The position numbers were made by a program, and so were the translations under genes. A DNA stretch of 64,000 nt from Gilliamella apis. GTDB taxonomy: Bacteria > Pseudomonadota > Gammaproteobacteria > Enterobacterales > Orbaceae. Location of the stretch: contig NZ_CP132381.1 of NCBI RefSeq assembly GCF_030758615.1, positions 2,356,001-2,420,000 on the forward strand, written 5' to 3'. The notes below the pieces were generated by a model. The model was given only the letters and a program-made list of their open reading frames with translations, was not told the DNA's origin and made no database searches. Positions 49,613 to 60,827 of the stretch are shown piece after piece (within the stretch, counting starts at the first letter, position 1; every line of letters begins with the position of its first letter).

Positions 49613-51160
49613 ATGAGCGATCAAATTATTATTTTTGACACAACATTACGTGATGGTGAACAGGCGTTACAAGCAAGTTTGAGTGTTAAAGAAAAACTAC
49701 AAATAGCTTTAGCATTAGAAAGAATGCAAGTAGATGTAATGGAAGTCGGTTTTCCAATCTCATCTCCAGGTGATTTTGAATCAGTACAAACTATTGCTAA
49801 AACCATTAAAAATAGTCGTGTTTGTGCATTATCTCGTTGTATTGATAAAGACATTGATGTAGCAGCTGAAGCTTTAAAAGTAGCCGATCAATTTCGTATT
49901 CATACTTTTATGGCAACATCAACGTTACATGTTAAAGACAAATTAAAAATGACATTTGATGATGTCGTTGAACAGGCAGTGCACTGTGTTAAACGTGCAC
50001 GTAATTATACAGATGATGTGGAGTTTTCTTGTGAAGATGCAGGCCGTACCCCAATTGATAACTTATGTAGGATTGTTGAAGCAGCAATTCAAGCAGGGGC
50101 AACCACGATCAATATACCGGATACTGTCGGTTATACTGTCCCTTATCAATTTGGTGGCATTATTCATACCTTATTTGAACGTGTCCCGAACATTGATAAA
50201 GCGATTATCTCTGTTCATTGCCATGATGACTTGGGCATGTCGGTGGCTAACTCGATTAGCGCGATTCAAGAAGGTGCTAGGCAGATTGAAGGGGCGATGA
50301 ATGGTTTAGGTGAACGAGCTGGTAATACCGCTTTAGAAGAGGTTATTATGGCGATTAAAGTCCGCCAAAATATCTTAAACGTTCACACAAATATTAATCA
50401 TCAAGAGATCTATCGTACCAGTCAAATCGTCAGCCAAATTACTAACACACCAATACCCTCTAATAAGGCGGTAATTGGTAGTAATGCCTTTGCTCATTCC
50501 TCAGGAATTCATCAAGATGGTGTGCTAAAAAATCGTGAAACCTACGAAATAATGACCCCTGAATCAATTGGCTTAAATCAAATTCAACTAAATTTAACCT
50601 CACGCTCAGGCCGGGCAGCGGTAAAACATCGCTTAGCGGAATTAGGTTATCAAGATAATGATTATAATTTAGATCAAGTTTACCAAGCTTTTTTAGAACT
50701 CGCCGATAAAAAAGGCCAAGTTTTTGATTATGATTTAGAAGCATTGATTTTCATTAATCAACTAAAAGATGATGAAGAGCATTATGTATTGGATTATTTT
50801 AATGTACAATCTGGCTCTACTGTCGTTTCAACAGCTTCAGTTAGTTTGATCATCGGCGATCAAAAATATTCAGATGCAGCAACAGGTAATGGCCCTGTTG
50901 ATGCTGTTTATCAAGCGATAAATCGTATTACTGACGAACCTATTTCAATTGTGAAATACCAATTAGCATCTAAAGGACAGGGTGAAAATGCCTTGGGTCA
51001 AGTCGATATCGTTGCCGAATATAAAGGACGTAAATTCCATGGAGTTGGGCTTGCTACCGACATTGTTCATTCATCAGCATTAGCATTAATTAATGTGTTA
51101 AATAATGTTTATAGAGCAAATCAGGTTGCAGAACAAAAACAGAAATTGCAGCAAGACTAA
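49613..51160 (+). CDS. leuA: 2-isopropylmalate synthase
   Basis: First committed enzyme of leucine synthesis: condenses acetyl-CoA and 2-ketoisovalerate. [15 protein letters not shown] is the HMGL-like signature, and VHCHDDLG holds metal-binding histidines. The C-terminal regulatory domain (about 390-515) is expected to bind leucine. Length 515 aa. AAAGGAAAT is the ribosome binding site. Confidence 0.98.
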   Translation: MSDQIIIFDTTLRDGEQALQASLSVKEKLQIALALERMQVDVMEVGFPISSPGDFESVQTIAKTIKNSRVCALSRCIDKDIDVAAEALKVADQFRIHTFMATSTLHVKDKLKMTFDDVVEQAVHCVKRARNYTDDVEFSCEDAGRTPIDNLCRIVEAAIQAGATTINIPDTVGYTVPYQFGGIIHTLFERVPNIDKAIISVHCHDDLGMSVANSISAIQEGARQIEGAMNGLGERAGNTALEEVIMAIKVRQNILNVHTNINHQEIYRTSQIVSQITNTPIPSNKAVIGSNAFAHSSGIHQDGVLKNRETYEIMTPESIGLNQIQLNLTSRSGRAAVKHRLAELGYQDNDYNLDQVYQAFLELADKKGQVFDYDLEALIFINQLKDDEEHYVLDYFNVQSGSTVVSTASVSLIIGDQKYSDAATGNGPVDAVYQAINRITDEPISIVKYQLASKGQGENALGQVDIVAEYKGRKFHGVGLATDIVHSSALALINVLNNVYRANQVAEQKQKLQQD

Positions 51161-51220
51161 AAAGTAAACATTGTTTCGTTACTTAATAACGAAATACTTA
51201 AAATATAATTAGATTGTTAA

Positions 51221-52309
<1,089 letters not shown>

Positions 52310-52319
52310 TTTTTAAAGT

Positions 52320-52346
52320 AAGGGTTAATATATCTTATTAACCCTT
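52320..52346 (+). terminator. Intra-operon hairpin between leuB and leuC
   Basis: AAGGGTTAATA and its complement make an 11-bp perfect stem with a five-base loop. The 3' arm ends in CCCTTTT and then GC, so termination, if any, is probably partial; it may also stabilise upstream mRNA. Confidence 0.6.
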
Positions 52347-52374
52347 TTGCAAGAATATTAAAGGAATATAAGCA

Positions 52375-53784
52375 ATGTCTACAAAACCAAAAACATTGTA
52401 TCAAAAATTATACGATGCACATGTTGTCTATGAAGCACCTAATGAAACGCCTATTTTATATATTGATCGCCATTTAGTCCATGAAGTTACTTCTCCACAA
52501 GCATTCGATGGCTTACGAGCAATGAATCGTAAAGTTCGTCAACCACACAAAACATTTGCTACTATGGATCACAATACTTCAACGAAAAGCAATGATTTAA
52601 GTGCTTGTAGTGAAATGGCGCGAATCCAATTAACTGAATTAGCCAAGAATGCAGAAGAATTTGGTGTATCTTTATATGGGTTACAAAGTCCATTACGCGG
52701 TATTGTGCATGTTGTTGGTCCAGAACAAGGGATGACATTACCTGGTATGACCATTGTTTGTGGTGATTCTCATACAGCAACACATGGTGCTTTTGGCGCA
52801 TTAGCTTTTGGTATTGGGACATCGGAAGTTGAACATGTTTTAGCCACTCAAACGTTGAAACAAGGTCGAGCTAAAACAATGAAAATTGAAGTCAAAGGTA
52901 AAGTAGCTGATGGTATTACCGCAAAAGATATTATCTTAGCGATCATTGGTAAAACAACCAGTGCAGGTGGTACTGGTCATGTAGTTGAGTTTTGTGGAGA
53001 AGCAATAACTTCTTTATCAATGGAAGGCCGAATGACATTATGTAATATGGCAATTGAAATGGGGGCTAAAGCTGGATTAGTTGCACCAGATGAAACCACT
53101 TTTGAATATTTAAAAGGACGACAATTCTCTCCTAAAGGCGATGACTTTGAGCAAGCTGTCGCCTATTGGAAAACCTTAAAAACCGATGAAGGTGCACACT
53201 TTGATACCATTGTTACTTTGGAAGGTAAAGATATTGCGCCACAAGTAACTTGGGGAACTAATCCCGGCCAAGTAACCGCTATTGATTCTCAAGTACCAAA
53301 TCCTCAAGATTTTTCTGATCCAATTGAAAAACATTCAGCAGAACGTGCATTAGCCTATATGGGGTTAACCGCTGGAACTAAAATGTCTGATATTAAGATC
53401 AATAAAGTATTTATTGGATCATGTACTAATTCCCGTATTGAAGATCTTCGCGCCGCAGCTGAAGTTGCCAAAGGTCGTAAAGTTGCCGATGGAGTTCAGG
53501 CCCTTGTCGTACCAGGTTCAGGTCCAGTACGAGAACAAGCTGAAGCGGAAGGATTAGATAAAATTTTTATCGATGCTGGATTTGAGTGGCGTTTACCAGG
53601 ATGTTCAATGTGTTTAGCGATGAATGATGATAAATTAGCACCAGGTGATCGCTGTGCATCTACCAGTAATCGTAATTTTGAAGGTCGACAAGGCCGTGAT
53701 GCAAGAACACATCTAGTCAGCCCTGCAATGGCAGCCGCAGCAGCCATTACTGGTCATTTTACTGATATTCGCAAACCATTTTAA
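52375..53784 (+). CDS. leuC: 3-isopropylmalate dehydratase, large subunit
   Basis: Aconitase-family 4Fe-4S enzyme that isomerises isopropylmalate. The cluster cysteines appear in IGSCTNSR and [10 protein letters not shown]. The N-terminus [12 protein letters not shown] is typical, and [14 protein letters not shown] is the substrate region. Length 469 aa. leuD starts 10 bp later, behind a strong AAGGAGG site. Confidence 0.98.
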   Translation: MSTKPKTLYQKLYDAHVVYEAPNETPILYIDRHLVHEVTSPQAFDGLRAMNRKVRQPHKTFATMDHNTSTKSNDLSACSEMARIQLTELAKNAEEFGVSLYGLQSPLRGIVHVVGPEQGMTLPGMTIVCGDSHTATHGAFGALAFGIGTSEVEHVLATQTLKQGRAKTMKIEVKGKVADGITAKDIILAIIGKTTSAGGTGHVVEFCGEAITSLSMEGRMTLCNMAIEMGAKAGLVAPDETTFEYLKGRQFSPKGDDFEQAVAYWKTLKTDEGAHFDTIVTLEGKDIAPQVTWGTNPGQVTAIDSQVPNPQDFSDPIEKHSAERALAYMGLTAGTKMSDIKINKVFIGSCTNSRIEDLRAAAEVAKGRKVADGVQALVVPGSGPVREQAEAEGLDKIFIDAGFEWRLPGCSMCLAMNDDKLAPGDRCASTSNRNFEGRQGRDARTHLVSPAMAAAAAITGHFTDIRKPF

Positions 53785-53794
53785 GGAGGCTGTC

Positions 53795-54397
53795 ATGGCA
53801 AAATTTACAACACATACAGGATTAGTCGTTCCTTTAGATGCAGCGAACGTTGATACCGATGCAATTATTCCTAAACAATTTTTACAAAAAGTTACTCGTA
53901 CTGGATTTGGACAACATGCGTTTCATGAATGGCGATTTTTAGATGATGCCGGTAAAAAACCTAATCCTGAATTTGTACTAAATAAACCACGATATGCAGG
54001 CGCGAGTATTTTATTAGCTCGTGAAAACTTTGGTTGTGGCTCATCTCGAGAACATGCACCATGGGCATTAACTGACTATGGATTTAAAACTATTATTGGC
54101 TCGAGCTTTGCTGATATCTTTTATAATAACTCATTCAATAATCAACTATTATTAGTTAACTTGTCTGAAGAAGAAGTAGATGAGTTGTTTAAATTGGTTG
54201 AAGCCAATGATGGAATCGAATTCACTATCGACTTAATAAATGAAGTCGTGATCGCGGGTGATAAACAATATTCATTTAAAATTGATGCCTTCAAACGCCA
54301 CTGTTTATTAAATGGTTTAGACAACATTGGCTTAACCCTGCAACATGAAGATGCTATCAGCTCTTTTGAGCATAAAATTCCTACATTCTTAAATTAA
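53795..54397 (+). CDS. leuD: 3-isopropylmalate dehydratase, small subunit
   Basis: Swivelling subunit of isopropylmalate isomerase. [13 protein letters not shown] and [15 protein letters not shown] are family hallmarks. Length 200 aa. Last gene of the leucine operon; a hairpin follows its stop. Confidence 0.98.
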   Translation: MAKFTTHTGLVVPLDAANVDTDAIIPKQFLQKVTRTGFGQHAFHEWRFLDDAGKKPNPEFVLNKPRYAGASILLARENFGCGSSREHAPWALTDYGFKTIIGSSFADIFYNNSFNNQLLLVNLSEEEVDELFKLVEANDGIEFTIDLINEVVIAGDKQYSFKIDAFKRHCLLNGLDNIGLTLQHEDAISSFEHKIPTFLN

Positions 54398-54404
54398 TTT
54401 ATTT

Positions 54405-54420
54405 AGGCGCGCAAGCGCCT
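54405..54420 (+). terminator. Short hairpin after leuD
   Basis: AGGCGC, loop GCAA, GCGCCT. A six-pair stem with a GNRA-type loop, without a T-run. It may separate leuD from the methyltransferase or protect mRNA ends. Confidence 0.45.
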
Positions 54421-54436
54421 TGTATAGGAATAATTA

Positions 54437-55201
54437 ATGACAACCCATCACGATAAAGTAAATCAACAGTTCGGCCAGCAAGCTAACGCCTACTTAACCA
54501 GTAAAGTTCATGCTCAAGGTGCTGATCTTGAATATCTAGCCAGTTTTTTAACTAATTATCCTAATGCTGAATTTTTAGATATGGGATGTGGAGCAGGCCA
54601 TGTCAGTTTTATTGCAGCAAAACAGGTTAAACACGTCACAGCTTACGATCTATCAGAGCAAATGTTAGCGGTGGTTGAACAAACTGCGAATGAACGTAAC
54701 TTAAAAAATATTACCACCGTACAAGGTTATGCTGAACATCAACCATTTGACGATAACTATTTTGATATTGTCGTCAGCCGTTATTCTGCCCATCATTGGC
54801 AGGATGTGGGTAAAAGTTTGCGTGAATTACATCGGATCACCAAACCAAATGGTAAATTAATTATTATGGATGTCGTTTCTCCTGGTCAACCTATTTTAGA
54901 TATTTGGTTACAAACAGTTGAAGCACTACGTGATACATCCCACGTACGCGACTATACGCCTGGCGAATGGCTGACATTTTTAAGCGAAGCTGGATTTACT
55001 ATTGATAAGATTCAACGCCATCGTTTACCCTTGACTTTTGATAGTTGGATAAAACGTATGCGTACACCGAATAATTTAGTGGATGCGATAAGAACTTATC
55101 AAATAAGTGCATCTCAAGATACAAAATCTTACTTCGAATTACAATCAGATGGATCTTTTACCTCTGATATGATGACTATCGAAACACAAAAAGTGATTTA
55201 A
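54437..55201 (+). CDS. Class I SAM-dependent methyltransferase
   Basis: Motif I is FLDMGCGAGHVSF at about residues 46-58. Post I (VTAYDLSEQML) and motif II regions follow, as in UbiE/YcgJ-like enzymes. Length 254 aa. The substrate is unknown. It is 39 bp downstream of leuD on the same strand, and could be read through from the leucine operon. Convergent with rpoN. Confidence 0.82.
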   Translation: MTTHHDKVNQQFGQQANAYLTSKVHAQGADLEYLASFLTNYPNAEFLDMGCGAGHVSFIAAKQVKHVTAYDLSEQMLAVVEQTANERNLKNITTVQGYAEHQPFDDNYFDIVVSRYSAHHWQDVGKSLRELHRITKPNGKLIIMDVVSPGQPILDIWLQTVEALRDTSHVRDYTPGEWLTFLSEAGFTIDKIQRHRLPLTFDSWIKRMRTPNNLVDAIRTYQISASQDTKSYFELQSDGSFTSDMMTIETQKVI

Positions 55202-55220
55202 AAATTAATAGTAAAATAAT

Positions 55221-55254
55221 CGAAAACAGCCAATTATTATCAAAGCTGTTTTCG
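55221..55254. terminator. Bidirectional hairpin between the methyltransferase and rpoN
   Basis: CGAAAACAGC and GCTGTTTTCG form a 10-bp stem with a 14-base loop, overlapping the end of rpoN. Confidence 0.55.
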
Positions 55255-56658
55255 TTGATTTGACGGTGGTATCGATAAAGATTCACGATATTTAGCAACC
55301 GTTCGACGGGCAATAATAATCCCTTGATTTTCTAAAATTGAAACTAGTTTACTATCACTTAAAGGTTTTTTAGCATCTTCTTCAGAAATATATTTTTTAA
55401 TTAAAGCCCGAATTGCTGTCGATGATGCTTCACCACCAGATTCAGTATTAACATGGCTAGAGAAAAAGAATTTCAACTCAAATATACCATTAGGGCATTG
55501 TAAATATTTTTGCGTTGTAACGCGTGAAATTGTTGATTCATGCATATCAATCGCCATAGCAACATCTGACAAAATCATTGGTTTCATATATTCAGCACCA
55601 TTTTCAAAAAATTCTTGTTGGTGCTCAACAATAAATTGACTCACTTTTAATAGTGTCTCATTACGATTTTCGACACTTTTAATAAACCAATTTGCATCTT
55701 GCAAATGCGCGCGAATGTATTGGCTATCATTTTCATTACTAATTTTTTCCATTGCCGCATATTGTTGATTAATGCGCAGTGTCGGAACGGTATCGCTGTT
55801 TAATTCAGCAATCCATTTCCCATCAATCTTTTTAACCACAAGGTCAGGAATAACATAATCCGGAGGTAAGGTATTGACCGAATCACCAGGATAAGGTTGT
55901 AAATGCTGGATAAAATTAATGGCTTCTTTTAACTGTTCGTCCGTAGCATTTAAGCGTTTTTTCAATGTTCGATAATCATGATTTGCTAATAAATCTAAAT
56001 AGTTATCAATAATCTGTTTAACTAATACTGGCGGAGTTAAATGCTGAGTTTGAATAGATAGACATTCTTGTAAAGATCTCGCTCCAACACCGATTGGATC
56101 AAAATGCCAAATTCGCTTTAAAACTGCCTCAACCTCATCAAGTTCAATTTGACTATTGCCTTGTTCTTCTAGAATTTCTTCAGTTGAAACGGTTAGATAA
56201 CCTCTGTCATCAATAGCTTCAATAATCGAAACAGCAATTGCACGATCAATGTCACTAAATGGTGTTAAATCTAATTGCCATTTTAAGTAATCATGCAATG
56301 TTTCATGTGTTTCACCTTGATAGATTGGTAACTCATCATTACGATAATCTGAGTGAGTTCCTGAGGGAGTACCAGCTGTGTAAATATCATCTAATGAGGC
56401 ATCTAATGGAATATCCTCGGGGATTTCTTGGCTATCTAATGCTTCACGAGTATCAATATTTTCGTTTAGTTCATCTTGTTCAACATTAATTTCATCATAC
56501 TGATCGGCAATCTCTAATAATGGATTGTTTTCGAGTACAGTTTGAATTTCTTGACGTAATTCTAAAGTCGACAATTGCAACAATCGAATAGCTAATTGTA
56601 ATTGTGGCGTCATTGACAACTGTTGCGAAACCTTCAGTTGTAAGCCTTGTTTCATCAT
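55240..56658 (-). CDS. rpoN: RNA polymerase sigma-54 factor
   Basis: Alternative sigma factor that needs enhancer-binding ATPases. The Q/L-rich region I is [20 protein letters not shown] at residues 5-24. The acidic region II follows. The RpoN box [10 protein letters not shown] is at 450-459. Length 472 aa. Its start lies 3 bp after the lptB stop, as in the enterobacterial lpt-rpoN operon. The downstream hpf gene usual in E. coli is absent here. Confidence 0.97.
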   Translation of the reverse strand: MMKQGLQLKVSQQLSMTPQLQLAIRLLQLSTLELRQEIQTVLENNPLLEIADQYDEINVEQDELNENIDTREALDSQEIPEDIPLDASLDDIYTAGTPSGTHSDYRNDELPIYQGETHETLHDYLKWQLDLTPFSDIDRAIAVSIIEAIDDRGYLTVSTEEILEEQGNSQIELDEVEAVLKRIWHFDPIGVGARSLQECLSIQTQHLTPPVLVKQIIDNYLDLLANHDYRTLKKRLNATDEQLKEAINFIQHLQPYPGDSVNTLPPDYVIPDLVVKKIDGKWIAELNSDTVPTLRINQQYAAMEKISNENDSQYIRAHLQDANWFIKSVENRNETLLKVSQFIVEHQQEFFENGAEYMKPMILSDVAMAIDMHESTISRVTTQKYLQCPNGIFELKFFFSSHVNTESGGEASSTAIRALIKKYISEEDAKKPLSDSKLVSILENQGIIIARRTVAKYRESLSIPPSNQRKQL

Positions 56659-56661
56659 AAT

Positions 56662-57387
56662 CTATAATCTAAATTCATGTCCTAAATAAACACGTTTAAC
56701 ATAGTCATTATTTAATATACTATCTGGTGTACCTTCAGCAATTAAATGTCCCTTATTCACTATATAGGCTCGTTCACAAACATCAAGTGTTTCACGAACA
56801 TTATGATCGGTAATCAGTACGCCTAAACCACGATCACGTAGGTGTTTAATAATATTTTTAATATCAATTACTGAAATGGGATCTACACCCGCAAATGGTT
56901 CATCGAGTAAAATGAATTTAGGATTTGCAGCCAATGCCCTAGCTATCTCAACTCGTCGCCGTTCTCCTCCGGATAATGATTGACCAATATTGTCTCGGAT
57001 ATGGGTAATATGAAATTCTTCGAGTAACTCTTCTGCTCGATTAATCTTTTCATTTTTATCAATATCATTGCGAGTTTCTAAAATAGCCATAATATTATCA
57101 ATAACAGAAAGTTTCCTAAATATTGACGCCTCTTGAGGCAAATACCCTATTCCTTTTTGCGCTCTCTCATGTAATGGTAAAATACTGATATCATGATCAT
57201 CAAGGTAAATTTTTCCGGCATTTAAAGTCACAATGCCAACTACCATATAAAAAGTGGTAGTTTTACCGGCACCGTTAGGGCCAAGTAAACCAACTATTTC
57301 GCCAGAGTTTACTGTTAAACTAACATCTTCAACAACTCGTCGTTTTTTATAAACTTTAGCAAGATTTTCCGCTTTTAAAATTGCCAT
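56662..57387 (-). CDS. lptB: LPS export ABC ATPase LptB
   Basis: ATPase that powers LPS extraction from the inner membrane with LptFGC. Walker A is GPNGAGKTT, the signature is [15 protein letters not shown], and Walker B is [12 protein letters not shown]. Length 241 aa. Directly follows lptA with no gap and precedes rpoN. Confidence 0.97.
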   Translation of the reverse strand: MAILKAENLAKVYKKRRVVEDVSLTVNSGEIVGLLGPNGAGKTTTFYMVVGIVTLNAGKIYLDDHDISILPLHERAQKGIGYLPQEASIFRKLSVIDNIMAILETRNDIDKNEKINRAEELLEEFHITHIRDNIGQSLSGGERRRVEIARALAANPKFILLDEPFAGVDPISVIDIKNIIKHLRDRGLGVLITDHNVRETLDVCERAYIVNKGHLIAEGTPDSILNNDYVKRVYLGHEFRL

Positions 57388-57942
57388 TTATTTATTCATC
57401 TCTTTTACTTGACTTGGAATGATAGTACTTTTTACTCGGCCTTTTTTACCTGGTTGAGCCACTATTTGCTGTTTTTTCACATCATAAGTAATAATTGAAC
57501 TACTGATATGATTATCTTGTTGAAATAATTCTGCATCACCCTGTAATACTATATTATTTTCTTTAACATTATAGATAACCTGTTGTGAATGACCGGTCAC
57601 AATTTTATTATTTTGAGGAAGAACTTGTTTATATTTTACCGGTTTACCATATGCTGTTATTTTCTGTTTACTTGTGTCTTGCATATCAGTAACTACAACT
57701 TTATCTGCCCATATCGTCAAACCTTCTTGGATAATCTGGACATTACCATTAAAAGTAATAATATTTTTTTCAATATCTATTTGCTGATTATCAGCATCAA
57801 CTGTGATGGGTTTATTATCGGCAAACATTTTTTGATTTTGTGAGGCAGATGACGTGACAACATTAGGTTCATCAGCAAAACAAGCAAATGATGCGCATAG
57901 CATAAAAAATAATGGAAAAAATGTTTGTTTTTTTGATCTCAT
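57388..57942 (-). CDS. lptA: LPS transport periplasmic protein LptA
   Basis: Periplasmic bridge protein of LPS export. The signal peptide is SKKQTFFPLFFMLCASFACFA. The OstA-like beta-jellyroll region begins PITVDADNQQIDIEKN. Length 184 aa. Three bases separate it from lptC and none from lptB. Confidence 0.93.
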   Translation of the reverse strand: MRSKKQTFFPLFFMLCASFACFADEPNVVTSSASQNQKMFADNKPITVDADNQQIDIEKNIITFNGNVQIIQEGLTIWADKVVVTDMQDTSKQKITAYGKPVKYKQVLPQNNKIVTGHSQQVIYNVKENNIVLQGDAELFQQDNHISSSIITYDVKKQQIVAQPGKKGRVKSTIIPSQVKEMNK

Positions 57943-57945
57943 TTT

Positions 57946-58512
57946 TTATTGAGCCTCACTATTATAAAAAGTTTTTATATTTTCAAGTATATTAGCCGTT
58001 TTTTCCCGTAAATTACCAATTAATCCCAAACCAGTTGAGAAAAAACCAACTCCTCTAATTTTTACCGGGTCTTTAGATGTTACAATTTGCGTTGTTAAAT
58101 CAACTACTGCATCATCGGTTAATACTTGCTGTAACTGAGAATCAGGTGTTAAATTAGTTAATGTCACATCTTGATAAAGGTAAATTAGTTTATCTTTTGT
58201 CAAAGTCGCTCGTTTTGCTTGAATATGCCATGTAGCAGCGTGATCCTGATCATAAAGTGTAACATTAGGTAAATCAAAATCAGTATTTTCATTATTATCA
58301 AAATGTTTTACTTTGCCCGATTCAATTTTATATACTACATTACCGGACAAATCATAAACATTAGTAACCATATCATCACTTTGATAAATTGGCGTTTCAA
58401 GCTGATTTGCATTTGGTGGCGTACTCAACACATCATCATTTTTTTGATAACTATAATAAACACCAACTATCAAAATAAGAAGTAATAGACAGATTAAATT
58501 TTTTTTATTCAT
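57946..58512 (-). CDS. lptC: LPS export protein LptC
   Basis: Single-pass inner-membrane protein that passes LPS from LptBFG to LptA. The N-terminal helix is LICLLLLILIVGVYYSY, and the rest is periplasmic beta-jellyroll (NVVYKIESGKVKHF, NVTLYDQD). Length 188 aa. It heads this lptCAB-rpoN unit; the usual upstream kdsC is not present. Confidence 0.9.
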   Translation of the reverse strand: MNKKNLICLLLLILIVGVYYSYQKNDDVLSTPPNANQLETPIYQSDDMVTNVYDLSGNVVYKIESGKVKHFDNNENTDFDLPNVTLYDQDHAATWHIQAKRATLTKDKLIYLYQDVTLTNLTPDSQLQQVLTDDAVVDLTTQIVTSKDPVKIRGVGFFSTGLGLIGNLREKTANILENIKTFYNSEAQ

Positions 58513-58931
58513 AGTTTACGTTAATTACCTGAATAAGATTAATCAATAACGTAGGCACACCATTATGACAAATCATCTAAATATTAATTTATTTTACTTT
58601 ATTTTTTATTAAATTAATATCTGACATTGCAAGAAGTTAAATGACATTCTGATAATAATTCAGATACTTTAATATTAATACCATAAATACCTCAAAATAT
58701 ACCAATAAATATATTTTAATGTATTTGATAATAGATTAATAATAATTATCATCTATTTGAATTTAAAGAAAATATAATGCTCTTCATTGATTGATTGATT
58801 AATTATTTACTATAATATATCAATTAATATATAAAATTTTTAGTAATATAGATCTATTATGTTTAATTTTTAAGTCTGAAAATTAGCTATAATCATTTAA
58901 TAATGATTAAAAATATCAATAGGAAATCAAT
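58513..58931. other. 419-bp AT-rich intergenic region
   Basis: Very AT-rich region between divergent lptC and the CHAP gene. No gene, RNA, repeat copy or strong operator seen. Confidence 0.4.
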
Positions 58932-59525
58932 ATGTTATTTAGATTAAAAAACAGTCTCTATTTATTAACTGTTTTATTAATGCTGGAAGTAGCTAGTTTT
59001 TATCATTATGCTTATGCTGATTTAAATGTTAATGAGAGTAAAATTGGCACAGTTGTCGACGAATTCAATGGAGTTAAAGTTTACTATAATGGCAATATAA
59101 ATCATGTCAGTAGTCGCAATGTAGCTAAAGATGGTTATAATTTAGGTCTTAAATATCAATGTGTTGAATTTATTAAACGTTACTATTATGAACGTTTCAA
59201 TCATAAAATGCCGGATAGTTATGGCCATGCAAAAGATTTTTTCGATGATTCTATTCCTGATGGCAAAATGAATACTAGGCGAAATCTACTTCAGTTCCAT
59301 AATGGATCAACCACCAAACCTAAAGTAGACGATATTATTGTTCTAGGCTGGTCTCAATATGGCCATGTTGCTATTATCAGTAAAGTTAGCGACAATGAGA
59401 TCGAAATTGTTCAGCAAAATCCAGGACCTAACGCAAGCAGTCGGGTGACTTTTCCGTTAATTTATAAAGATGGATTATGGAAAATAGAAGGTTATCGTGT
59501 TTTCGGTTATTTGCGTAAACGTTAA
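58932..59525 (+). CDS. Secreted CHAP-domain amidase
   Basis: Predicted cysteine amidase/peptidase of the CHAP family with a Sec signal (cut near YAYADLN, residue 29). The catalytic Cys is in YQCVEFIKRYYYERF, and the His is in GHVAIISKV. Resembles the amidase part of glutathionylspermidine synthetase/amidase and cell-wall amidases. Length 197 aa. AGGAAA precedes the ATG. No obvious immunity gene adjoins it, so self-wall remodelling is as likely as an antibacterial role. Confidence 0.82.
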   Translation: MLFRLKNSLYLLTVLLMLEVASFYHYAYADLNVNESKIGTVVDEFNGVKVYYNGNINHVSSRNVAKDGYNLGLKYQCVEFIKRYYYERFNHKMPDSYGHAKDFFDDSIPDGKMNTRRNLLQFHNGSTTKPKVDDIIVLGWSQYGHVAIISKVSDNEIEIVQQNPGPNASSRVTFPLIYKDGLWKIEGYRVFGYLRKR

Positions 59526-59623
59526 ACAATTAATTAAATAATGGTTTATAAATAATAAACCTATCAATGTTAACTTTGTTTAACAATAGGCTATTATTAT
59601 AAAATACCTTATTAGGTATAAAA

Positions 59624-59902
59624 TTAATATTTGATATTAAAAGCATTTAATTGGTTTTCAGGAATTAATTCTGTAACATTTATCGCCGTTATACGGGCTG
59701 AAACTGGTCCGCCCTGTTCAAGCCATTGTATTAATTTAGCAATTGATATGCTATCCCCTTGTATTAGTATTTCTACATCACCATTATCTAAATTTTTAAC
59801 ATAACCAACTAAACCCAGTTTGGTAGCTTGTTGATAAGTAAAGAAGCGAAAACCAACACCCTGTACACGACCACACACTCGAATTTTAACTTGTCGTATC
59901 AT
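59624..59902 (-). CDS. acyP: Acylphosphatase
   Basis: Hydrolyses carboxyl-phosphate bonds. The motif GRVQGVGFRFF includes the catalytic Arg, and VKNLDNGDVE includes the Asn. I choose the ATG at 59902 (92 aa), the family's normal length. A TTG at 59917 would add five residues and is not needed. Confidence 0.93.
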   Translation of the reverse strand: MIRQVKIRVCGRVQGVGFRFFTYQQATKLGLVGYVKNLDNGDVEILIQGDSISIAKLIQWLEQGGPVSARITAINVTELIPENQLNAFNIKY

Positions 59903-59985
59903 AATAGAAAGTCTCAATTATTATTTATAATAATTAATCTCATTATAAATATTTTTTCTTAACTTAACCTTATTATTTACCTAAG

Positions 59986-60669
59986 CTAATCAACAAACCA
60001 ATCATTACGCTGTTGTGAGACTATATTTATGGTTTGTAGAATAGTAGATAAATGTTCATGCAGCGCCAATGCCGCCATTTCCGGATCATGTTTTTTTAGT
60101 GCCATAACGATTTTTTTGTGTTGCTTTACTAAGTCTTCTGGTGGAGAAATATCTTCTAAGGTGAGATATCGAACTCTGTCCATCATTGCTTTGATATTTT
60201 CGACCGTTTCCCAAGCCATTGGACAATCGATAACATTCATTATAATTTGGTGAAATTCGTCATCTTTTTCCAAAAAAGAGCGAATATCTTTTCGCTTATT
60301 GGCATCTATTTGTTCGGCAAGATTTTTATCCAATAATACCAGATCGGATTCGGTAATTTCTTGTGCTACTCGTTTAATAATTGCACACTCAACGGCTTCA
60401 CGAATAAATTGCCCATCAATCACTTTTTTAATGGAGATTTTTGTTACAAATGTGCCTCGCTGTGGCAAAATTTTAACTAAGCCAGCTTCGGCTAACTTGA
60501 TAAATGCTTCACGAACTGGCTGACGTGATACATTGAATTGACTTGAGATCTCTTTTTCAGAAAGTAAAACTCCCGGTAACACCTGACAAGTAATAATCGC
60601 TCTTCTTAATGCACGATAAACTTGCTGATTAACCGGCTCAGAAATATTTAATTCAATAAGTTTAAACAT
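59986..60669 (-). CDS. rspR: GntR/FCD-family regulator RspR (YdfH)
   Basis: Winged-helix repressor with an FCD effector domain. PVNQQVYRALRRAI and FNVSRQPVREAFIKLAEAG match RspR of E. coli, which controls the rspAB sugar-acid genes. Length 227 aa. It is the last gene of a minus-strand set with ydfI, an MFS transporter and rspA, so it probably regulates them. Confidence 0.9.
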   Translation of the reverse strand: MFKLIELNISEPVNQQVYRALRRAIITCQVLPGVLLSEKEISSQFNVSRQPVREAFIKLAEAGLVKILPQRGTFVTKISIKKVIDGQFIREAVECAIIKRVAQEITESDLVLLDKNLAEQIDANKRKDIRSFLEKDDEFHQIIMNVIDCPMAWETVENIKAMMDRVRYLTLEDISPPEDLVKQHKKIVMALKKHDPEMAALALHEHLSTILQTINIVSQQRNDWFVD

Positions 60670-60785
60670 ATACCATTTTTATGTAATAAAATTAAATTAC
60701 AATAAATAGTAGGTGATTTTTAAATATAAGAAAAGTTTTTTTAAAAAATACTATATATATTAAATAACTAGAAATATGATTATAG

Positions 60786-60819
60786 AAGGTGTAATGACTA
60801 AAATAAGCTATTACACCTT
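60786..60819 (-). terminator. Hairpin after ydfI
   Basis: AAGGTGTAAT and its complement form a 10-bp stem around a 14-base loop, 9 bp after the ydfI stop. The minus-strand T-tract is weak. Confidence 0.5.
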
Positions 60820-60827
60820 AGTTATTA

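Noticed and set aside
49361..49624. Minus-strand frame across the leucine leader
   Set aside because: Antisense to leuL and the attenuator, without a ribosome binding site or motif.
59903..59917. TTG start for acylphosphatase
   Set aside because: ATG at 59902 gives the normal 92-aa protein.
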